63,691 nt of DNA from Arcicella sp040387735 (lineage in GTDB: Bacteria; Bacteroidota; Bacteroidia; Cytophagales; Spirosomataceae). The notes under the pieces were generated by a model that worked only from the letters and a program-made list of their open reading frames with translations, was not told the DNA's origin and did not search any database. The position numbers and the translations under genes were made by a program. How positions within the stretch are numbered: the first letter of the stretch is position 1; every line of letters begins with the position of its first letter. The DNA lies in assembly GCA_040387735.1 (NCBI GenBank), contig JAZKDE010000106.1:1-63691 (forward strand), given 5' to 3'. Shown piece by piece: positions 63,352 to 63,691 of the stretch.

Positions 63352-63691
63352 TCACTGTAATTCCTTCACCAAAACCTTCCGAAAATCAACTGGATAACCT
63401 TCATATTGTAATAGAATTCGTCCTTCTGAAATATCCGTTTGCGTCCCTTCGTTGACTAATTTTCCGTTCAATTCTTGTTTTACATTTCCGTTTAAAGATG
63501 TAATTATTACCTTATTCCATTCGCCAAAAGGTTTTTCTGCATTTTCAAATCGAGCGGAAACTACACTTTTCCCTGCTTCGGTTTTCTTGCCTTTTACTTC
63601 CAAAACGACATTTTGAAGAAACACAAAATCGCCCGTAGCACCTTCTTTTACTTGAAATTGAATGCCTTTTGGCCATAAAGTATCGGGCGTA
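63352..63691 (-). CDS. DUF1080 (3-keto-disaccharide hydrolase-like) protein, C-terminal part
   Basis: Only the end of the gene is in the window; the frame continues past 63691. The visible 113 residues read TLWPKGIQFQVKEGATGDF, then FLQNVVLEVKGKKTEAG, then NKVIITSLNGNVKQELNGKLVNEG and finish with YPVDFRKVLVKEL. This is the C-terminal half of a DUF1080 concanavalin-like fold, including the conserved 'Y.VDFRKV' end. The family includes secreted 3-keto-glycoside and glycan-acting enzymes common in Bacteroidota. A GTG at 63622 could look like a start but is inside the domain. Confidence 0.85.
   Translation of the reverse strand, partial: TPDTLWPKGIQFQVKEGATGDFVFLQNVVLEVKGKKTEAGKSVVSARFENAEKPFGEWNKVIITSLNGNVKQELNGKLVNEGTQTDISEGRILLQYEGYPVDFRKVLVKELQ

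Noticed and set aside
1..63691. CRISPR arrays, insertion sequences, tRNA or rRNA genes
   Set aside because: No regularly spaced repeats, transposase-like frames or clover-leaf-like sequences were seen. The short period-7 repeats are too short and directly adjacent to be a CRISPR array.

Overview
The window looks like a chromosome segment from an AT-rich member of the Bacteroidota, most likely order Cytophagales (Spirosomaceae/Cytophagaceae type). The evidence is a gliding-motility/type IX secretion (T9SS) C-terminal domain, a TonB receptor with a carboxypeptidase-like N-terminal domain, a GEVED-containing secreted metalloprotease, the Bacteroidota-style sigma-54 regulator/LptE/SecG neighbourhood, few Shine-Dalgarno sequences, and a few TAnnTTTG-like promoter elements. 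The genus cannot be fixed by eye. No rRNA, tRNA, CRISPR array, insertion sequence or prophage was seen.

Positions 1-20,720 form a dense, mostly minus-strand stress and energy block. It holds BON, YceI, iron-permease-like, PQQ-type sugar dehydrogenase, DJ-1/PfpI and Dps proteins, succinate-semialdehyde dehydrogenase, phosphoglycerate mutase, class I aldolase, DUF2061, a Mg-type P-ATPase, a CbpA-like J-protein, fermentative D-lactate dehydrogenase, two very acidic small proteins and several small membrane proteins. It ends in a six-gene same-strand regulatory run (cupin, AraC-type, hybrid histidine kinase, lone receiver, BLUF blue-light sensor, second AraC-type). Detoxification, low-oxygen carbon metabolism and a light/phosphorelay module side by side suggest a stress-adaptation island.

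Positions 20,945-26,639 hold a secreted serine hydrolase, an orphan TonB receptor with an 800-bp AT-rich upstream region, and one unknown protein. Positions 26,969-34,644 are core functions: miaB, a sigma-54 activator, lptE, a TPR-like protein, secG, an unknown protein, and groES-groEL. Positions 34,769-41,708 hold two overlapping unknown lipoproteins and a large secreted M43-type metalloprotease. Positions 41,895-53,222 mix an unusual two-cassette ATPase, RluA synthase, a VWA (Bat-like) protein, a TPR protein with no usable start codon, thiolase, purC, a STAS protein with ribonuclease Z, a Tat-exported aminotransferase and an AEC-type permease. Positions 53,326-63,691 hold a T9SS type B surface protein with a G8 tract in its sorting domain, gltB-gltD, a LolD-like ATPase and the end of a DUF1080 protein.

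The non-coding DNA is informative. Many gene ends carry long perfect hairpins, often without a T-tract. Several genes have 7-bp-period tandem repeats at their 5' edges. One very AT-rich gap contains a perfect 24-bp inverted repeat. Promoter and start-codon calls are by eye and carry low confidence unless stated.
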